Below are positions 60,363 to 64,000 of a DNA stretch of 64,000 nucleotides, one piece after another. Location: the NCBI RefSeq assembly GCF_000154985.1, contig NZ_DS572687.1:24084-88083 (forward strand), read 5' to 3'. Positions within the stretch are counted from its first letter, which is position 1; every line of letters begins with the position of its first letter. This DNA comes from Streptococcus infantarius subsp. infantarius ATCC BAA-102 (lineage in GTDB: Bacteria > Bacillota > Bacilli > Lactobacillales > Streptococcaceae). Made by a program: the position numbers and the translations under genes. The notes under the pieces were generated by a model. The model searched no databases. It was not told the DNA's origin and saw nothing but the letters and a program-made list of their open reading frames with translations.

Positions 60363-62939
60363 ATGAAACTAAAATCTTTTAAACTAACAAATAACACCAT
60401 TTACTACCTAACAGCATTCTTCTTGCCTTTCGTGATTTTATTTCTAGCCCTTTTGGCTGAAAATATTTCCTTTAATGGTGAGACAACTATTTTAGCTAGT
60501 GATGGCTTTCACCAATACGTTATTTTCGCTGAAAATTTACGAAATATTTTACACGGTTCAGACAGTCTATTTTATACCTTTACCAGTGGGCTGGGATTAA
60601 ATTTTTATGCTTTAATCAGCTATTATCTTGGTAGTTTCTTCTCACCTTTTGTCTACTTCTTTAGCTTAAAAAGCATGCCCGATGCCATTTATCTCTTTAC
60701 CCTGCTAAAAGTTGCTTGCATGGGATTAACTAGCTTTCATAGCCTACGCCAACTGTATCCAAAGGTATTAAAACCATTTACCGTTATCCTCTCAAGCTCA
60801 TATGCGCTGATGAGCTTTGCTATTAGCCAGATTGAGATTAATATGTGGCTGGATGTTTTCATCCTTTTGCCGCTCATTATTCTAGGACTTAACCGATTAC
60901 TAAATCAGAAAAAATTCATCTTATACTACCTTACTTTAACCATTCTCTTTATTCAAAATTACTACTTTGGTTATATGGTTGCTATTTTCCTTGTGCTTTA
61001 TTTTCTTGTTCAAATCAGCAAGGAAAGCCACTGGAAAATAAGGGGACGTCAATTTGTAGATTTTACAGTAGTGTCAATCTTAGCTGGGTTATCTAGCTGT
61101 GTCATGCTGCTACCTACTTACTTGGACCTGTCAACACACGGTGAGAAATTCTCTACCTTTACAGAATGGTTTACAGAAAATTCGTGGTTCCTAGACTTGT
61201 TTGCCAAAAACTTTGTTGGTGCTTATGACACAACAAAATTTGGCTCAATTCCTATGATTTATGTAGGGATTTTCCCGCTAATCTTAGCTATTATCTTCTT
61301 TACCATCAAGTCAATCAAATGGCAAACACGTTTAGCTTATGGTATTGTTTTACTACTCATTATTGCTAGTTTTTACCTTGAACCATTAGATTTAATGTGG
61401 CAAGGAATGCACTCACCAAATATGTTTCTGCACCGTTATTCTTGGGCATTTTCACTAATGGTGATTCTTTTGGCCGCAGAAACGTTGTCACGTCTCAAAA
61501 AATTAACTGTTAAGCATTACCTTATTGGTATTGTTCCACTAGGGCTTGGCTTTTTAACTACGGTACTGCTCAAAAATCATTATCAATTTTTAGAAGCACC
61601 ACAAATCATTATCACCTTTTCTTTCTTAGCTGCTTACACCATTATATTAATTAGCTACGCTAAGCAGTATTTAACATTTAATTTATTCATTAGCTTTACA
61701 GTTCTCTTTACAGTATTTGAAACTTCACTTAACACCTATTATCAAATTACAGCCCTAAATAGCGAATGGGTCTTTCCTTCTCGGCAAAGTTATGAGCTTA
61801 ATTTGACAGATACTGAAAAACTCATTCAAAAAAGTCAAAAACTAAACACGACATTTTATCGTACCGAGGAGCTTCTTCCTCAAACAGGTAATGACAGCAT
61901 GAAATACAATTATCATGGTATTTCTCAGTTCTCATCTATTCGAAACACGATATCCAGCAGCACGCTTGATCGACTTGGCTTTAAGTCAACTGGAACAAAT
62001 CTAAACCTTCGTTATCAAAATAATACCTTGCTAATGGATAGTTTATTTGCTGTCAAATACAATCTTTCAGAAACTGATGTCAACAAATTTGGGTTCCATT
62101 ACCTTGATAACTCTGGTAATACATCACTATATGAAAATCAATACGCTAGCCAATTAGCAATTCTAACCAATGGGCTGTACAAAGATGTTGACTTCAGTGT
62201 CAACACGCTTGACAACCAAACTAACTGGATGAACAATCTCACTGGCTTATCTGAAAAATACTTCACGCGTGTGCCCTCCCAATTATCAGGAGGAGCTAAT
62301 ATTCTAAATGGTCGTGTAACCACTAGTAATGACGGACAATTAAATTCGCATGCTGATTATAACCTTACTGTCGCTCCTAATACGCAACTTTATATCAGCG
62401 TTCCAAATATCACCTTCTCTAATGAAAATAGCCAGAAGGTCCAAATTACTGTCAATGGTAAAACGGCAGAATATACAACTGATAATGCCTACACTTTCTT
62501 TGATCTTGGATATTTTGAAGATAGTCAAACTTTGCATGTTACTCTTTCATTCCCTGAAAATAACCAAGTATCCTTTAACCAACCAAACTTTTATGCCTTA
62601 GATACGACAAGCTATCAAAAGGCTATGGAAATCATTAATCGCCAAAAGGTTAAAGTTACTACCAATAAAAACACTGTAACAGCTACCTACAAAGCCGACA
62701 AGGCTTCATCACTCTTATTTACTATTCCATACGATAAAGGTTGGACAGCTACTCAAAATGGCCAAAAAATCACTTTATCAAAAGCTCAAGACGGCTTTAT
62801 GAAAGTTGACGTCAAGTCTGGAAAAGGCAAAGTCGTTCTGACTTATCTGCCTACAGGCTTTAAAGAAGGAACAATGTTATCATCAGTTGGACTCCTCCTA
62901 TTTATCTGTTACAATATCGCCAGAAAACAAAAAAAATAA
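60363..62939 (+). CDS. YfhO family membrane protein
   Basis: 858 residues. About a dozen membrane helices occupy residues 14-460, and a long extracytoplasmic C-terminal part ends in a last helix (MLSSVGLLLFICYNIA). The region just after the first helix contains SDGFHQYVIFAENLR, characteristic of this GT-C-like family. YfhO proteins in other Gram-positives glycosylate lipoteichoic acid or other wall polymers. No Shine-Dalgarno is visible before the ATG, and a hairpin lies immediately upstream. An IS3 element follows 10-15 nt after the stop, so the 3' flank has been altered. Confidence 0.88.
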   Translation: MKLKSFKLTNNTIYYLTAFFLPFVILFLALLAENISFNGETTILASDGFHQYVIFAENLRNILHGSDSLFYTFTSGLGLNFYALISYYLGSFFSPFVYFFSLKSMPDAIYLFTLLKVACMGLTSFHSLRQLYPKVLKPFTVILSSSYALMSFAISQIEINMWLDVFILLPLIILGLNRLLNQKKFILYYLTLTILFIQNYYFGYMVAIFLVLYFLVQISKESHWKIRGRQFVDFTVVSILAGLSSCVMLLPTYLDLSTHGEKFSTFTEWFTENSWFLDLFAKNFVGAYDTTKFGSIPMIYVGIFPLILAIIFFTIKSIKWQTRLAYGIVLLLIIASFYLEPLDLMWQGMHSPNMFLHRYSWAFSLMVILLAAETLSRLKKLTVKHYLIGIVPLGLGFLTTVLLKNHYQFLEAPQIIITFSFLAAYTIILISYAKQYLTFNLFISFTVLFTVFETSLNTYYQITALNSEWVFPSRQSYELNLTDTEKLIQKSQKLNTTFYRTEELLPQTGNDSMKYNYHGISQFSSIRNTISSSTLDRLGFKSTGTNLNLRYQNNTLLMDSLFAVKYNLSETDVNKFGFHYLDNSGNTSLYENQYASQLAILTNGLYKDVDFSVNTLDNQTNWMNNLTGLSEKYFTRVPSQLSGGANILNGRVTTSNDGQLNSHADYNLTVAPNTQLYISVPNITFSNENSQKVQITVNGKTAEYTTDNAYTFFDLGYFEDSQTLHVTLSFPENNQVSFNQPNFYALDTTSYQKAMEIINRQKVKVTTNKNTVTATYKADKASSLLFTIPYDKGWTATQNGQKITLSKAQDGFMKVDVKSGKGKVVLTYLPTGFKEGTMLSSVGLLLFICYNIARKQKK

Positions 62940-62982
62940 AAAGTATCCAAGGTGTACTGACCCCAAAAAGTTGGACAATAAA

Positions 62983-63891
62983 TTATTGAAAGGATTTAGT
63001 TCTGTATTGCACAGGACTGAGTCCTTTTAATTTTGTCTTGATACGTTTATTGTTGTAATAAAAAATATAATCCGTAATGGCTTGTTCTAGCTTATCAAGC
63101 GACTTAAAAGTCTTTTCATAACCGTAAAACATCTCAGACTTTAAGATGCCAAAGAAGGACTCCATCATGCCATTATCTGGACTATTTCCCTTGCGTGACA
63201 TAGATGGACGAATCCCTTTGGATGCCAAGAAATCATGATAAGACTGGTGTTGATATTGCCACCCTTGGTCGCTGTGAAGAATAGTTCCTTGGTAAGAGGT
63301 AGCCGGAAATGCTCTTTTAAGCATGGTTTGAACCTGTTTTAAATCAGGTGAGCGTGACAAGGTGAATTCAATAATCTCACTATTGTATCCATCAAGAACA
63401 GGGGATAAATAGAGTTTCTCTCTAATATTTGGTAAAGCGAATTCAGTGACATCCGTATAACACTTCTCATAAGGCTTAGCCCCTTCAAACTGACGTTGAA
63501 TTAGATTATCAGCTTTCTTCCCAATCTCTCCCTTGTAAGACGAGTATTTACGCTTACAACGAGTACGAGCAGCGAGTCCCATGAGTTTCATTAACCGTTG
63601 AACCTTCTTATGATTGATAACAAATCCTCGGTTTCTTAGTTCTAAATAAATACGACGGTATCCATAATTGCCTTTATGGTCAACGTAAATGGTTTGAATC
63701 ATCTCTTTGACCTTCTTATCTTTCTTAGCTCTATTAAACCGTTTCAACTGATAATAATAAGTAGAACGAGCTAGCTTAGCGGTTTTTAGTAAGAGGTCTA
63801 ATCGAAATCCTCCTGAGACCAGTTCTCTAACTGTTTCCGCCTTTTGCGCTGTAAGGCTTCGTCCCTCAAGCGCAATTCCCTCAACTTTTTT
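62983..63891 (-). CDS. IS3-family transposase OrfB (produced by frameshifting from OrfA)
   Basis: DDE recombinase. The frame is open from the slippery heptamer A AAA AAG (63885-63891) to the stop at 62983: EGIALEGRSLTAQKAETVREL, then the HTH_21 segment IYVDHKGNYGYRRIYLELRN, first Asp in CYTDVTEFALP, second Asp in HSDQGWQYQ, Glu in NGMMESFFG, and a full C-terminus (YYNNKRIKTKLKG). There is no good independent start upstream; an ATG at 63747 (MKRFNRAKK) is later than the usual OrfB start, so an OrfAB fusion by -1 frameshifting is expected. Confidence 0.88.
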   Translation of the reverse strand, partial: KKVEGIALEGRSLTAQKAETVRELVSGGFRLDLLLKTAKLARSTYYYQLKRFNRAKKDKKVKEMIQTIYVDHKGNYGYRRIYLELRNRGFVINHKKVQRLMKLMGLAARTRCKRKYSSYKGEIGKKADNLIQRQFEGAKPYEKCYTDVTEFALPNIREKLYLSPVLDGYNSEIIEFTLSRSPDLKQVQTMLKRAFPATSYQGTILHSDQGWQYQHQSYHDFLASKGIRPSMSRKGNSPDNGMMESFFGILKSEMFYGYEKTFKSLDKLEQAITDYIFYYNNKRIKTKLKGLSPVQYRTKSFQ

Positions 63892-64000
63892 AGATAAGCT
63901 ACCTCGGTACGCAGACGCTCATTCTCTTCCAGAATATGTTCTAGCTCAGTCATTTCTTTACAAGTTTTCTTTGGTTTACGTCCCATCTTACTCGGTCTCC
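63798..64000 (-). CDS. IS3-family transposase OrfA, C-terminal part (cut by window edge)
   Basis: Frame open from the window edge: [20 protein letters not shown], then HILEENERLRTEVAYLKKLRE with a leucine-zipper-like pattern, ending DEALQRKRRKQLENWSQEDFD at 63798. OrfA supplies DNA binding and, through slippage at AAAAAAG (63885-63891), the N-terminus of the OrfAB transposase. The N-terminal part lies outside the window. Confidence 0.85.
   Translation of the reverse strand, partial: RPSKMGRKPKKTCKEMTELEHILEENERLRTEVAYLKKLRELRLRDEALQRKRRKQLENWSQEDFD

Larger units (their letters stand above)
62951..64000 (-). mobile_element. IS3-family insertion sequence, second copy (cut by window edge)
   Basis: The left terminal repeat begins near 62953 (TGTACTGACCCCAAAAAG) just after yfhO. 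The element contains orfB and the end of orfA on the minus strand and continues beyond the window. It is the same element as at 26784-28224 and in the same orientation. The frames visible here have no stop or frameshift except the natural orfA/orfB overlap. Confidence 0.88.

Overview
The window looks like a chromosomal segment of a low-GC streptococcus. Evidence: AGGAG-type ribosome binding sites throughout, streptococcal gene order (mutS-mutL-ruvA-tag, hisS divergent from rpmF-rpmG, the veg-dnaC-rplI-gdpP-mnmG cluster, yaaA-recF, guaB, trpS with a T-box), C- (cysteine-free) L32 and L33, and a paired sdhB/sdhA serine dehydratase. The content would fit the Streptococcus bovis/equinus complex, but that placement is inference. 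The recF, guaB and trpS neighbourhood is usually near oriC in streptococci. No rRNA, tRNA or CRISPR array was seen.

Layout. 1-6.8 kb: the start of an MFS transporter, then a minus-strand DNA repair block (argR, ylbF-like, mutS, mutL, ruvA, tag). 7-16.3 kb: argS, a broken bacteriocin-immunity gene, an intracellular esterase with a candidate cre site, two tandem YitT proteins co-transcribed with aspS, hisS, then rpmF and rpmG. 16.3-28.2 kb is the accessory region: a nonsense-broken unknown gene, a frameshifted HTH gene, an ApeA-like HEPN anti-phage protein, an integrative-element pair (small protein plus an FtsK-like ATPase cut off just after Walker A by an IS relic), more broken small genes, a lipid kinase and DUF389 protein, an envelope-stress module (GlsB, AmaP, DUF2273, Asp23/Gls24, CsbD), and a decayed IS3-family element. 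28.2-41 kb: DUF1304, a YhgE/Pip protein with a divergent TetR regulator, rpsD, veg, dnaC, rplI, gdpP, mnmG, a broken RpiB-type isomerase, mnmA. 41-51.7 kb: sdhBA, a HAD phosphatase, two secreted or anchored muralytic proteins, the ECF transporter core, pgsA, rodZ and two M16 peptidase homologues. 51.8-64 kb: yaaA, recF, a sugar-uptake protein, guaB, trpS, a third YitT, an ABC-F ATPase, a YfhO protein and a second, better preserved copy of the IS3 element running off the right edge.

How the parts fit. Most of the window is core replication, repair and translation. The 16.3-21.5 kb stretch, right after rpmG, looks like the wreck of an integrative element that carried a phage-defence gene: ApeA is the one large intact gene in a patch of truncated and mutated ones. 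Several regulatory patterns are visible by eye: one 18-bp motif at the same distance upstream of two muralytic genes, one near-identical 24-bp operator-like dyad upstream of DUF1304 and of the sugar-uptake gene, paired TetR-type dyads around the tetR/yhgE promoters, and a stack of perfect inverted repeats ahead of the envelope-stress operon. At least six chromosomal small genes carry a single clear lesion, so either this strain is losing genes or some lesions are assembly errors.
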